DNA of 64,000 nt, taken from Clitoria ternatea. Lineage: Eukaryota; Streptophyta; Magnoliopsida; Fabales; Fabaceae. A program made the translations under genes and the position numbers. The stretch lies in the NCBI GenBank assembly GCA_037962975.1, contig CM075675.1, positions 196,001-260,000 on the forward strand, read 5' to 3'. The notes beneath the pieces were generated by a model, which worked only from the letters and a program-made list of their open reading frames with translations, was not told the origin of the DNA and searched no databases. Shown here in pieces: positions 34,800-46,320 of the stretch; position 1 is the stretch's first letter; every line of letters starts with the position of its first letter.

Positions 34800-35266
34800 G
34801 CATTCCCACGCACACCTAAACTCCATGTCATCCACCCATGTGTGAGCGTTCAAACACCCATTGTGGCATCCATATGCTAGTTTTTCTTTTCTTTTTGGTT
34901 TTCCCCTTTACGGGTGGGCACGCTGGAGAATGTAAGCCCACACCAAGCCCCTTTTGTACCTGTGTGGGCATTCCCACGCCAGCCCTAGCGTACATACGTT
35001 GGGGGTACTATTTGGTCTACATGTGCGCTTCTTCTCCATCACACGTAGCCACGCTCTATCTTAGGTGTCTCCACGCTGGTGAATATGTGTGCCTTGTTGC
35101 TCGCTTCTAGTGTATGGGTGTGTACACGCCAACAATGGGCGTACACACATTGATTTCCCATCTGGCTAGCTTCTTTTTGCGCGTTCATACGCTGGCTTGT
35201 GGTCCTTGCTTCCTCCTTTAGTAGTGAATAGGCGTTCTAACGCCACACCTGGGTGTTTATACGCCC
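34800..35266. repeat. Field of about ten short GCG-N-CGC palindromes
   Basis: Imperfect palindromes of the form GYG-TNNNA-CRC recur: GCATTCCCACGC (34800 and 34968), GCGTTCAAACAC (34846), GCGTACATACG (34988), GTGTACACGC (35120), GCGTACACAC (35139), GCGTTCATACGC (35181), GGCGTTCTAACGCC (35231) and GGTGTTTATACGCC (35252). Each has GC-rich arms around a variable AT-rich centre. They lie within GC-richer DNA than the surroundings, probably part of a long LTR. Confidence 0.75.
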
Positions 35267-35856
35267 AAGTTCTATCCCAAAATTATATTTTTGCCTCTTT
35301 AGGTTGAACATTGTTTTGCATTTGGAATATTTAAAATACAAATATTATAAATAAATTAAATGAGGCCTAATTACGAAAATTTTACTAGAAAAATCACGAG
35401 TCAAACGAAAAATAATTTGAACTTTTATCAAAATAGTATAAATAATAGTGATCTCAGGCGGAGCCTAACAGCTACTCAATGAAGAATCATAATTAGAACT
35501 ATTTGTTAATACAATATTGAAAAAATAAAGGGAAATGATAATTATTTTTATATTGATTTATTATTGATGAATTATTTTTATCTTTAATAAAATTAATTAA
35601 TTTAAAAATAATATTTTTATGGGCATTTTAAAAAATAATTGTTATATTACTTTTTAACAAATAATATTATTATACAGTAATTATAAACCATTGTTGATAT
35701 GTATTAAATATATTTATAATTATTAATCTAAAATAGTCACTAACTATAACAAGTGATTATTATTATACATTTTAAACTCAGAACTTATTTTAATTAGAAG
35801 TAAATATTTCTCATTATTTATATCTAGTAATATACACAATTATAATATTGTTAATT
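35267..35856. other. AT-rich sequence before the solo LTR
   Basis: No gene recognised. It contains TTTTACTAGAAAAATCACGA and GATCTCAGGCGGAGCCTAAC, which look like the 3' part of a repeat, then plain AT-rich DNA. Confidence 0.45.
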
Positions 35857-35861
35857 ATATT

Positions 35862-37169
35862 TGATGGTACAGAGTTAGACTTAGAAGGGTTGAATAAGTT
35901 TTAAACTCTTTTTTAAAAAACGTACAGACTTCTAAACAACTTAAAAATTTAACAGACTAAGGTAGAGATAGAGAATCACACAACGGATTTATACTGGTTC
36001 ACTTCTAATGCAGAAGCTACGCTTAGTCCCTTTAGACCATAAGGATTTTCACTATTGTAAAAAACACCTTTACAATATATGCACCAGCCCATTGACTAAG
36101 TATTCTTGACTTCAGCCACTTCTGACTTATAACCCAAGTATGGTTTCAAAAAGCCACTCCTAGCTACATACACCTAAGTATTCTTTCAAAAAAGCCTCTT
36201 CAGGCCATAAGTGTTTCCCATACAAACAAACTCTGGCAATACACTAGATCTTACAAAGAGTAGTGATAAAGAGTTTTGATGTTATAACAAATAACTCAGT
36301 GTACAAAAATATGAAATGATAACACCGAGCTACAAACTACTATAAGTCAAGGTCTTCTTCTACTATAAGTCAAGGTCTACTAGAAGCAGAACTATAAAGA
36401 AGACTTAAGTAGTGAAAATACAAGAACTTAGAAACTTTTTAGAAAATGTTTTCCAGACTTTTGGTTTCTAAGAGAGATCAAAAAGTGTTGAACAATGAGG
36501 GCAAAAAGTCTCTCTTGAATTTGAAAGCTTCTTGTATTTATAGTCCTTCTTGAGATAGTCGTTGGTTGAACTTAGAAGTTGTTGATCTTCTCGAGGACTG
36601 TACAGTTAGCAAATGCATATACATGCTTCAGAGATGATTCCTTAAATAGATTGCCTCCATAGTCTTCTTGAAAAGATCCCTTTTTTGCTTATTCATTTTG
36701 AGTAATCAGGTACAGCTTCATAGTAGTTGACCTAGGTTTAGCTTTTGCTGACACGTTGGAATATGCGAGGCCATTTTCTTGATTCATGTGAGCAAACCTT
36801 TAATTTTCCCGTTAATTGCCTTTTTGAAGATAGGCATAAATTTTAGTTATGAAAGTCCATGCAGCTCCTTATTTAGAAAGGAAAAATCCTTTTCACATGC
36901 TATATCATGAGAGAGAAGATATCATCTTGAGGTTTGTAGCTTCAGAAAGACTTGATTTACTTGAAGTCTTTAGAGAGTGCAGACTCTTATTGACATTAGC
37001 GAATTTGAATTTTACAGACTCACCCTATTCTTTACAACTGGAGTTCTACGGAATAATTAGATAAACCAAATGTATAAACTTCATTTTAGTTAAGAGTATT
37101 GATGTATATTATTAACAAATCACACAGGGTTCAGATTTCTTAGTCTTGAGTTCAGACTTGATTCTAACA
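35862..37169 (-). mobile_element. 1308-bp solo LTR with 5-bp target duplication
   Basis: Begins TGATGGTACAGAG and ends GATTCTAACA. Identical ATATT repeats flank it at 35857-35861 and 37170-37174. Read on the minus strand it starts TGTTAGAATC, contains GTGAACCAGTATAAATCCG (a promoter-like TATA) near 36000, and ends ACCATCA. No internal region or second LTR is present. The truncated copy at 29.7-30.2 kb belongs to the same family, in the opposite orientation. Confidence 0.82.
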
Positions 37170-37174
37170 ATATT

Positions 37175-38723
37175 TATGAATACTAAAATTACAAAATAAT
37201 GATTATTATTTTTTAAAGTAGAATCTCAATATATTTGTTCAGAATAATTTATAGAAATAATCTATAAATTGTAATTATATAGAAAAAAGATTTTCAAGTT
37301 TCCATATTTTCTTTCTTTTGAAGCCAAGTTTTCATATTATTTTTTTAAGTGACTCTATATTATCCATTTTTACGAAATTACATATAAGTATATATGTAAT
37401 TAATAAAATAATAAAATATATCAAATTTATTATAATTTATAACACTGATAAATAATATATAATTATAAATGATAGTTAATATGTTTGCATTGAAAATAAA
37501 TAGACAAAAAGAAATTTATACCAAGAATTAATAAATATTAAGAAATTACAAAAGTGAGATGATATTTCATATTTTAACAACTTGTATAAATGAATCTGTA
37601 GATACAATTTTTTAACGGAAAATCAACAAACAAATAAATGAAATAAAAACTGCTAATAAATAATCTTAAATTTTATTTTCTTTAATTTGGTGCATACATA
37701 ATTTTAAAGGTTCTCCTCTCAAATACTTTTTCATTTTACAAAACCCATCTTGTATTTCCCATAAAAATAAATTAGAAAATTTACTAAAAATATGAAATAT
37801 AAATGAAAAAAAAGACGAATGGAGTTAAATACTCAAAACGTTGTAAAAGTTTAAAAGAAATAACAACCCACAAAATAACTTTGTTTTTAGTCATCAGCAG
37901 CAAAAGGAATAAATGAAGAAAACCCGTGAAAAAACTTAAAACAAAAATTTAAATGAATAAGAAAAGGACAGTTAAAATTTCAAACAATCAAATCAGGGTA
38001 AAAATAAACAAAAATAGAACAAAAATAAATTATCTTTTAACAAATTATAGATTTATTATCATTCTTCTTCAAAATTTAAATGCCTATGAAGCATATGGTA
38101 CAGAGAATAACATGCAAATAAAAAAAATAACAAAAAAGTAGCGCTTATTTATGCTAAAAAAGAAAAATTTTAAAAAGAAGAAATTAATCACCAAATAAGA
38201 AAATTAAGAAGTAAAGAAAATAACAGGATTTAAATTGAGAATATAAGAGAGAAAATATAAGAAATATAAGAATTAGAACACTAAAGATGATAGTGCAAAT
38301 GAATTTGCAAGTAAATTCCTTCAGAACAATACACCTTCTATAGTTCATCATATTTATAATTAAATTAATCACATGAGTGAAATCTCACATTTTAATTATA
38401 ATTAAACGATTTTAATTCCTTCATATAATATTTTAATTATTCTTTATTAAATTAGTGTATTTAAATATGAAATAAATAAGTATTACTTTAGAAGTTTCCA
38501 TGTGATGAAATTATTAAATATAATCTCAAATGTATGTAATGTATAATGTATAGATAGGTAGATGGATATAAATATAAATATAGATATAAATACATGAAAA
38601 AAAATTGAGTAATTATAATAGATCTCGATTCGATATAGTTAAAGGTTTGTCCAGGTGATATATTTAAACTTTTAAATCAATTATTTGAATAACTAATTTT
38701 AAAAGTGTAAATAATCCAAAGTC
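37175..38723. other. AT-rich intergenic sequence
   Basis: About 80% A+T with many short A and T runs. No gene, no clear repeat ends and no RNA gene recognised. Confidence 0.55.
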
Positions 38724-38896
38724 TGTTATAAAATAAACTAAACTATGGAGAAAGAAGAATGAAAGAGAGCATAGATGAGAGTTGAAGTATGAAAATTGTG
38801 TATGAATTCCTTTCACTCTTGCAAAATATTATGAAGGGTTATAAGCCCTTTTATAGCCCAAGGTGGACATCCACCTTTATTTTAATATTCATAATA
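38724..38896 (-). repeat. 3' LTR of the copia element
   Basis: 173 bp, identical to the 5' LTR except at two sites (C/T near 38743, A/G near 38842). It is the 3' LTR in element sense because the coding region runs on the minus strand. Confidence 0.92.
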
Positions 38897-39032
38897 CTCC
38901 CCCTTGGATGTCCATATTTTAGAATGTGCCTCGTTAAAACCTTACTAGGAAAAACCCAGTGGGATAAAAACCTAGTGAAGGAAAAAGAGTACAACATTCT
39001 TTACAAAATAAATAATTTAAATGTACAAGTAT

Positions 39033-42000
39033 TTAATTCTCCCCCTCATCAGAACACTTATGTAAGCATCGAAGACCAATCTTCTGTACTAGTTGCTCGA
39101 AGATTTTGGTGGGTAAGGATTTTGTGAAGATATCTGCTAGATTCTCACATGATCGGACTTGTTGGACATTTATATCACCATTCTTTATAAGATCATGAGT
39201 AAAGAAAAATTTTGGTGAAATATGTTTTGTCCTATCTCCTTTAATATAACATTCCTTTAACTGGGAGATACAAGCTGCATTGTCCTCACATAAGATTGTT
39301 GGTGGTAATTTTCCAGCATGCAAGCCACAAGTTTCTTGAATATGTTGAATCATGGATCTCAACCAAACACATTCTCGACTTGCTTCATGTAATGCTAGAA
39401 TTTCAACATGATTAGATGATGTTGCTATAATCGTTTGCTTTATGGATCTCCATGAAATTGCTGTACCACCACATGTGAACAAATATCCTGTTTGTGATCG
39501 ACCATTATGAGGATCAGACAAATACCTTGCATCTGCATAACCAATTAGGTTTGCCTTAGATACATATGGGAAAAATAAACCCATGTCCATTGTACCTCTA
39601 AGGTATCGGAATATGTGTTTAATCCCATTCCAATGCCTTTTGTGGGTAAAGAACTATGTCTTGCTAACAAATTGACAGCAAATGATATATCAGGTCGTGT
39701 ATGACTAGCAAGATACATCAGTGCACCAATTGCACTGAGATATGGTACTTCAGGACTAAGTAGTTATTCATTTTTCTCTTGAGGTCGAAAATGATCTTTG
39801 CTTACTTCGAGTGACCTTACAACCATTGGACTGCTCAATGGGTGTGATTTGTCCATATAGAATCGCTTTAGCACCTTTTCAGTATAAGTCTTCTGGTGCA
39901 TTAAGATTCCTTCCTTTAAATATTCTAATTGTAATCCGAGACAAAACTTTGTTTTTCCCAAGTCTTTCATCTCGAATTCCTTTTTTAAGCAATTTACAGC
40001 CTTTGAGAGCTCTTCAGGAGTTCCGATGATGTTTAAATCATCTACATAAATTGCAATTATAACAAACTCTTTTCCCAATCTTTTCATAAAAACACATGGA
40101 CAAATCAGGTCATTTTTATATCCTTCTTTCAACAAATATTCACTGAGACAATTATACCACATACATCCAGATTGTTTTAGTCCGTAAAGAGATTTATTCA
40201 ATTTAATTGAATAATTTTCTCGAGGATTTGTCTTGTATGCTTCAGACAAATTAAATCCTTCAGGGAGTTTCATATATATGTCATTTTCAAGTGATCCATA
40301 TAAATATGCTGCAACAACATCCATAAGGCGTAAGTCAAGCCTTTCACGGATTGCCAAACTTATCAAGTATCGAAAAGTAGTGGCATCCATCACTGGTGAA
40401 TATGTTTCTTCAAAATCAATACCAGGTCTTTGTGAGAATCCTTGTGCAACAAGTCTTGCTTTGTATCGCACAATTTCTCCATTTTCATTTCTTTTTCTCG
40501 TAAAGACCCATTTGTACCCAACTGGTTTTACACCTTTGGGTGTTTGGACTACAGGCCCAAAAACTTTACGTTTTGCAAGTGAGTTTAACTCTTCTTGCAT
40601 TGTATCTTTCCACTTTGGCCAATCATTTCTCTGTGCACATTCTTTAACAGATTTTGGCTCATGATTTTTATCATCATTTATAATATCAAGAGCTACTTTG
40701 AATGCAAAAATTTCATCAATATCGACTTCAAGTCGATTCCATTGTATACCATCCATGACATAATTTATCGAGATCTCTTTGTTTGTATCAATTTCAGGTA
40801 CCTTAGTTTCTTCTGGATTTGAAACTTTGATTATGTCATGAGACTCTACTGGAGTCTTTATATCCTCAATTCGACCATCCTCTTTATTTACTTTTCTTTT
40901 CCAAGGATTTTTATCTTTAGAACCAACAGGTCCGCCACGTTTTATTTTGGCTTCAGACTCATTTACAAATTTAGATTGTCCTTCAGGGATATCAATCTTT
41001 ATTGGAGTATTAACAGCTGGTATGTGTGACTTAGTCACTCTTTTTGGATCAGTAAATGCATTAGGTAATTGGTTTGCTAAATTTTGCAAACTAATTATTT
41101 TCTGAACTTCTAGTTCAGATTGCTTTGTTCGAGGATCAAGATGTGAGAGAGATATCTCATTCCAACTGATCCTTTTATCCAACTGTTTATTTTCTCCCCC
41201 TAATGGTGGGAAAACAGATTCATCAAAATGACAATCAGCAAAACGAGCTGTAAATAAATCACCTGTTAAAGGTTCAAGATATTTTATTATTGATGGACTT
41301 TCATATCCAACATATATTCCCAACCTTCTTTGAGGTCTCATCTTAGTGCGTTGTAGAGGAGAGATAGGAACATATACCACACTTCCAAAGATTCTTAGAT
41401 GGGAAATATTTGGTTCTTTACCATGAACCAATTGTAAAGGGGAATATTCATGATTATTTGTAGGCCTGATGCGAATAAGTGCTGCCGCATGTAAGATTGC
41501 ATGTCCCCAAGTTGAAATTGGAAGTTTTGATCTCATTAACAATGGTCTTGCTATCAATTTCAAACGTTTAATCAATGATTCAGCAAGTCCATTTTGTGTA
41601 TGAACATGTGCTATAGGATGTTCAACATCAATTCCAATGGACATACAATAATCATTAAATGATTGAGATGTAAATTCACCAGCGTTATCAAGGCGTATTT
41701 TCTTAATTGGATAATCAGGGAAATGAGCTCTTAAACGAATTAATTGAGCTAGTAATCTCGTAAATGTCTGGTTGCGAGTTGATAATAAGCAAACATGTGA
41801 CCATCTAGTTGATGCATCAATTAAAACCATAAAATATCTAAATGGTCCACATGAAGGGTGTATTGGTCCACAAATATCACCTTGTATACGCTCTAAAAAT
41901 GTGAGTGATTCATTCCCAATTTTCATTGGTGATGACCGAATGATCAATTTTCCTTGAGAACAAGCAGCACATGAAAAATTCTTAATTTGCATAATTTGTC

Positions 42001-42540
42001 TGCTGGACAAACAATGACCATTTGAATTCTCAACTATTTTTCGCATCATAATTGATCCAGGATGGCCTAATCGTTCATGCCAGATAACAAAGTCATTCTT
42101 ATTTGTAAACTTCTGGTTTACAATAACATTTGTTTCAACTGTACTAATATAAGTGTAGTACAAACCAGAGGAAAATGAAGGTAATTTTTCTAATATACAT
42201 TTCTTATCAGAAATTAACTTTGTGATGTAAAGATATTCATCTTTTCCTTCATTTATGGTCTCAATATGATATCCATTTCTGCGGATATCCTTAAAACTCA
42301 ACAAATTTCTTTGAGACTTCTTAGAATATAATGCACTTTCAATGTGCAATTTTGTTCCTCCAGGTAACAAAATACTGGCTCTACCGGAGCCTTCAATTAT
42401 ATTTATACTACCAGATATAGTATTAACATTGGCTTCTTAGTTTACTATATGGTAAAAATATTTCTCATTCTTGAGAATGGTATGAGTTGTTGCACTGTCT
42501 GCGAGACATATATCTTCGTCATTCACATGAGCATTCATTC
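39033..42540 (-). pseudogene. Copia pol: protease, integrase, reverse transcriptase, RNase H (broken)
   Basis: It begins at 42540 with protease (ADSATTHTIL active-site region); a TAA stop near 42440 interrupts it. The 42370-39764 frame then holds the integrase zinc region (HERLGHPG), the DDE core (IKKIRLDNAGEF, then QNGLAES) and reverse transcriptase (YKARLVAQGFSQRPGIDFEE, IAIYVDDLNIIG). A TAA stop follows at about 39764. LSAIGALMYLASHTRPDI continues in frame, then a frameshift near 39645 leads to the RNase H frame 39590-39033 (GYADARYLSDPHNGRSQTGY, then VEILALHEASRECVWLRSMI). At least three lesions separate the parts, so this copy cannot make full pol. Confidence 0.9.
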
Positions 42541-42660
42541 TTCATTAAATAAATAAAATAAATCATGAGTAAAAATATAATTAACAATAATATTTAACAA
42601 AATTTTATTGATAAAGACAAAATTTACAACAAAACAAATTACATGAAACATTAAAATAAT
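42541..42660 (-). other. AT-rich spacer between copia gag and pol
   Basis: 120 bp with stops in all minus-strand frames separate the gag stop from the pol start. In this copia group gag and pol are not one frame; splicing or re-initiation may balance their levels. No strong splice pair is obvious to me. Confidence 0.6.
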
Positions 42661-43695
42661 TTATTTAGGGGCACTCCCTTCTCCAACCGAGTGGTCAATT
42701 TCTTCTTCAGGAAGAGTAAGAAAATCATCAACACTAAAATCAGAGAAATCATCATCTATACCAGTAAAATTTGTCTTTATTATTTTCCCTTTATTTTTAA
42801 GAGATTTTTGGTATAGATCTACGAGATGCTTTGGTGTGCGACAAACTCGAGACCAGTGTCCCTTGCTACCACAACGATAGCAGATGTTTTTAGTTTGTTC
42901 ACTATTTTGAGCATCTGTCCCTTTTTTCATATGTTCTTTATTTTTCCATGTGAATGATGATCTCTTATCATTTCGACCATGACCACGACCATAACCATAT
43001 CCACGACCAATACCATGTCCCTGAGCATTACCTCGTCCACGACCGCGGCTACGGCCACGACCATGACCATGAGTATTATGATCATGTGTTGCTACATTCA
43101 CTTCTGGGAATGGAGCAGTTCCAGTTGGACGGGATTCATGATTTTGCATAAGCAATTCATTATTTTGCTCAGCCACAAGGAGACAAGTAATCAATTCTGA
43201 GTATTTGGTAAAGCCCTTTTGGCGATATTGCTGCTGCAGGAGCATATTAGATGCATGAAAAGTAGAGAATGTCTTTTCTAACATATTACTTTCAGTGATC
43301 TTTTCTCCATATAACTCCAATTTTGAAGTAATTCTAAATAGCGCAGAATTATATTCATTTACAGTTTTAAAATCTTGAAAGCGCAAATGCATCCATTCAT
43401 ATCGGGCTTTCGGAAGAATTATATCCTTTTGATGGTCGTATCGCTCTTTTAGATTATTCCATAAAACGAGAGGGTCTTTAACTGTTAAATATTCATTTTT
43501 TAACCCTTCATGGATATGGTGACGTAGGAAAATCATGGCTTTAACTTTATTTTGACTAAATGCCTGATTTCCATTTTCAATGGTGTCTCCGAGACCTTTA
43601 GCATCTAAATGGATTTCAGCATCCAATGTCTATGATAGATAGTTTTTTCCAGATATGTCAAGAGCCACGAACTCAAGGTTGGTAATATTTGACAT
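42661..43695 (-). pseudogene. Copia gag with one nonsense codon
   Basis: The frame starts with ATG at 43695 (MSNITNLEFVALDISGKNYL). A TAG stop falls at 43632-43630, where the family has Trp in GKNYLSW, and the frame runs on to 42661. It contains the UBN2-type gag core (LKERYDHQKDIILPKARYEW, then EYNSALFRITSKLELYGEKI), a Gly-Arg/His-rich stretch (GRGRSRGRGRG) and the CCHC knuckle CYRCGSKGHWSRVC. It encodes the capsid/nucleocapsid of the particle. Apart from that stop the 321-codon remainder is open. It ends 120 bp before pol, separated by an AT-rich spacer. Confidence 0.88.
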
Positions 43696-43920
43696 ATTTA
43701 TTTCTATACAAGAAATTATAAATAAGTTAGATAATACTTCAATAAATATATTAACTATAATTATTATGATGGTAATCATAACAAGTCAATGATGATTATA
43801 AATATATATATATATATATTATTTTTTATTATTGTTAAAAAAAAGAATAACTTAACTTATAAATTTCAATAAATGATCCGGTAATAAAATTTAAAATTTT
43901 CATAAAATATTATTCAAATA

Positions 43921-43985
43921 TTAGTGGTCTAGTGGTAGGATGATAACTTATCATGTTATAAATCCTGGGTTCGATTCCTTATCAA
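43921..43985 (+). pseudogene. tRNA-like sequence in the copia leader
   Basis: TAGTGGTCTAGTGGTAGGAT matches a Pol III A box and D arm like those of plant tRNA-Gly. GATAACTTATCATGTTATAA can form an anticodon arm (ATAAC/GTTAT, loop TTATCAT), and GGGTTCGATTCC is a perfect B box. The acceptor and T stems do not pair well, so it is not a working tRNA. It lies antisense to the element, about 230 bp before gag. Confidence 0.6.
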
Positions 43986-44599
43986 TGAATATCTCTATTA
44001 TTATCTCTTTTATAATAAAAATTATAAAATATATTATATTAACTCTTATCATGAGGTAATAGTATGCATTCAACTTTGTTAAAATGAATTCATAGAAACA
44101 TTTTATTATATAAAAGAACTTTGTTAAAATGAATTAATAGAAACATTTAATAAAAGTCATGCTACAGAACCTATCCGCGTGAAGTTACAGTAGGAATGGA
44201 ACATGACAATTGAAATCATGCATATTATCAATGTTAAAAGGATACTGCTGGAGCAAATAAAATAGTTTCTTTTTTAAAAAAATGTAAAGGAGGTGTGTAT
44301 AACAATTGAGATAAATATTTCCCGTTAGCAAAAGTTACACTACATGGAAAACAAATTAGGTAATATAAAATAATTATATGTTATAAAACAAAACAATCAT
44401 ATAAAATGTTTTTTTTTTACTATGTTATAGCTAGTGATTTTTGCTTTATAATTATTGATGGTCTGATGACTTCACTACGCCTAATTTGCATAGCAAATTT
44501 TAAATCATTTTAATATATAATAGTTTATAGCTTTAGTGCGCCTGATTGCTTCACTATGTGTGCTTCACGTGAATACATAATGCAATATATAAAACATTC

Positions 44600-44745
44600 A
44601 CGTGATTATAATATAAAACATAAAGCAATTAGCAATTGGAAAACAATCAGCAATTGGAAATATAAAACATAAAGCAATTAGCAATTGGAAAACAATCAAC
44701 AATTGGAGCAATTGGTTACAGGAGCCAATTGAAGTATAGCATATA
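44600..44745. repeat. Short tandem repeats in the copia leader
   Basis: ATAAAACATAAAGCAATTAG with CAATTGGAAAACAATCARCA occurs twice (about 44608 and 44660), followed by further AATTGG phrases. Confidence 0.75.
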
Positions 44746-44831
44746 AAACATAAAGTAATAAATTATTAACATAAAGCTATAATAAAATGCACATAAAGAT
44801 ATAATATATATATATATATATTTAAATTGAT

Positions 44832-45032
44832 ATAGTTCTTCAGGAACTATCAATAAACATTTTTTAAGAATTCTTCAAGAATTCTAAATTATTTGACTAT
44901 TAATTTTATACATCCTACAAGGATGTTTATGAATAAGTTCTTCAAGAACATATATTTTTTTATTTTATATAATATAGATGTAATCTTATACATCCTTCTG
45001 GGATGTTTAGAATATAAGTTCTTCAGGAACTT
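44832..45032. repeat. Cluster of six short perfect palindromes in the copia leader
   Basis: Arms of 6-9 bp: ATAGTTC/GAACTAT (44832-44850), AGAATTCTT/AAGAATTCT with one central base (44867-44885), ACATCCT/AGGATGT (44910-44926), GTTCTT/AAGAAC (44937-44949), ACATCC/GGATGT (44990-45006) and AAGTTC/GAACTT (45016-45032). Two palindrome types alternate over the last four. Four of the six contain TTCnnGAA, the core pair of a heat-shock element. They start about 115 bp inside the 5' LTR edge. Confidence 0.85.
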
Positions 45033-45148
45033 TTATAAAATATAAATAATATAAATTAAAATTATAAAGAATAATAATAATAATCATATATTACCTCTCT
45101 TATAGTCTTGACTAGATCTCAGTTGGTCAGAACCTGATGCTGATAATG

Positions 45149-45321
45149 TGTTATAAAATAAACTAAATTATGGAGAAAGAAGAATGAAAGAGAGCATAGA
45201 TGAGAGTTGAAGTATGAAAATTGTGTATGAATTCCTTTCACTCTTGCAAAATATTATGAAGGGTTATGAGCCCTTTTATAGCCCAAGGTGGACATCCACC
45301 TTTATTTTAATATTCATAATA
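45149..45321 (-). repeat. 5' LTR of the copia element
   Basis: 173 bp, promoter-side LTR in element sense, followed outward by the AAGTC target duplication. It is very short for a plant copia LTR, so part of the control sequence may be in the leader. Confidence 0.92.
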
Positions 45322-45326
45322 AAGTC

Positions 45327-46320
45327 AATGATAATGAAGTAAATTTTTAAAACTTTTTCAAAAAAATTATTTTTCAAATCGTCATTTTATAAAAAGTTGT
45401 TGGCGTCATCAGTAGTTAATGATTTGCTGTTTCCAAAGTGTGAGTCTGAGTCCAAGCTTGCTTTTCTGTTTGAGAGCACTGATTGATACACGGTAGGCAG
45501 AGTTGAAGCCCTCATTGTTCATTATTCGTTGGGCTCCATTCATCAGGTTCCTTCCTTCTTATTATTATTTTCATGTTTTCTGGTTTGATTTGAGTAGTTG
45601 CATTTCTTCACCATTGCAGCGTCTCCAATACCCTTACTTTTGAAAATACACGAAAAACCCTCCCTCCCTTTCATGTGTGTCTGTGTCACCGTGTCTTTTG
45701 GATTAGATTCGTGCGTAAAAAAATCACCTTTTTACGTTCCAAATTCAAGATGTGTTGGATTTTACATGGCCCAGGTGGACAGGTGAGTAGAGTACCACAC
45801 TTTCCCCACCCTTTATGTTTTAACTGCTCTGGTCTTGTCTTAAAGAAATTTCCTTCATCTTGTATTCTGCACCTTTACCCAAGTAAAACATACCAATTCA
45901 TTGATTTTCCTCCGCTCTCAATTTCGTTGAAATTGGAAAGTAAACTTCCCAATTCCCATCCCTTCTATTTCCCCCCTCAATATTTCTTCATGATATCTAC
46001 TTTGGAAGATAAGCACATTATCATCTAGACTAGAGGAAACATGCACGAGTGTTAGTGTGTTGAAAATGACTGGTAGCTGTGCATTCGTGACTTTGTTTTT
46101 CCTTATTACATGGTCACAGGTGTTACAGTTCTTGGCTTATTTTTACATTGTGTTGTTGAGCCCTGTCTTTCAAACTATCTTGAGGACGAGGTTATTGAAA
46201 GCAAATCCTTCATAGATAAAGTGCAAAAGACTGAAACAAATGTGCAAATCTTTAGTGCTTCTGCATGACTTTGGAACTGATTGTCAAGGATTCTGGAGAA
46301 TTTAAGATGTCCCTTGTTAG
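45327..46320 (+). other. Presumed promoter and 5' leader of the DUF547 gene
   Basis: No long coding frame fits the gene downstream. A strong donor-like CAGGTGAGTA at 45780-45789 and a T-rich stretch around 46100 suggest an intron in the 5' UTR. Short frames here may act as upstream ORFs; this is inference. Confidence 0.4.

Larger units (their letters stand above)
38724..45321 (-). mobile_element. Complete Ty1/copia retrotransposon, minus strand
   Basis: A 6598-bp element with two 173-bp LTRs (38724-38896 and 45149-45321) and identical target duplications AAGTC at 38719-38723 and 45322-45326. The LTRs differ at only two positions. In element sense they start TATTATGAAT and end TTATAACA. The polypurine tract is CAAGGGGGAG next to the 3' LTR (38897-38907). 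After the 5' LTR comes TTATCAGCATCAGG, a weak match to a tRNA-iMet primer site. Order gag, protease, integrase, RT, RNase H defines copia. A ~1.4 kb leader separates the 5' LTR and gag. Confidence 0.93.

Noticed and set aside
34838..35110. 90-codon Cys-rich frame
   Set aside because: It runs through the short-palindrome field and its cysteines come from the repeated GC-rich phrases.
43921..43985. Functional tRNA-Gly or tRNA-Asp gene
   Set aside because: A and B boxes are good but the acceptor and T stems do not pair.
45598..46028. Frames of 62 and 117 codons as the start of the DUF547 gene
   Set aside because: They do not join in phase to the recognised exons and show no family similarity.
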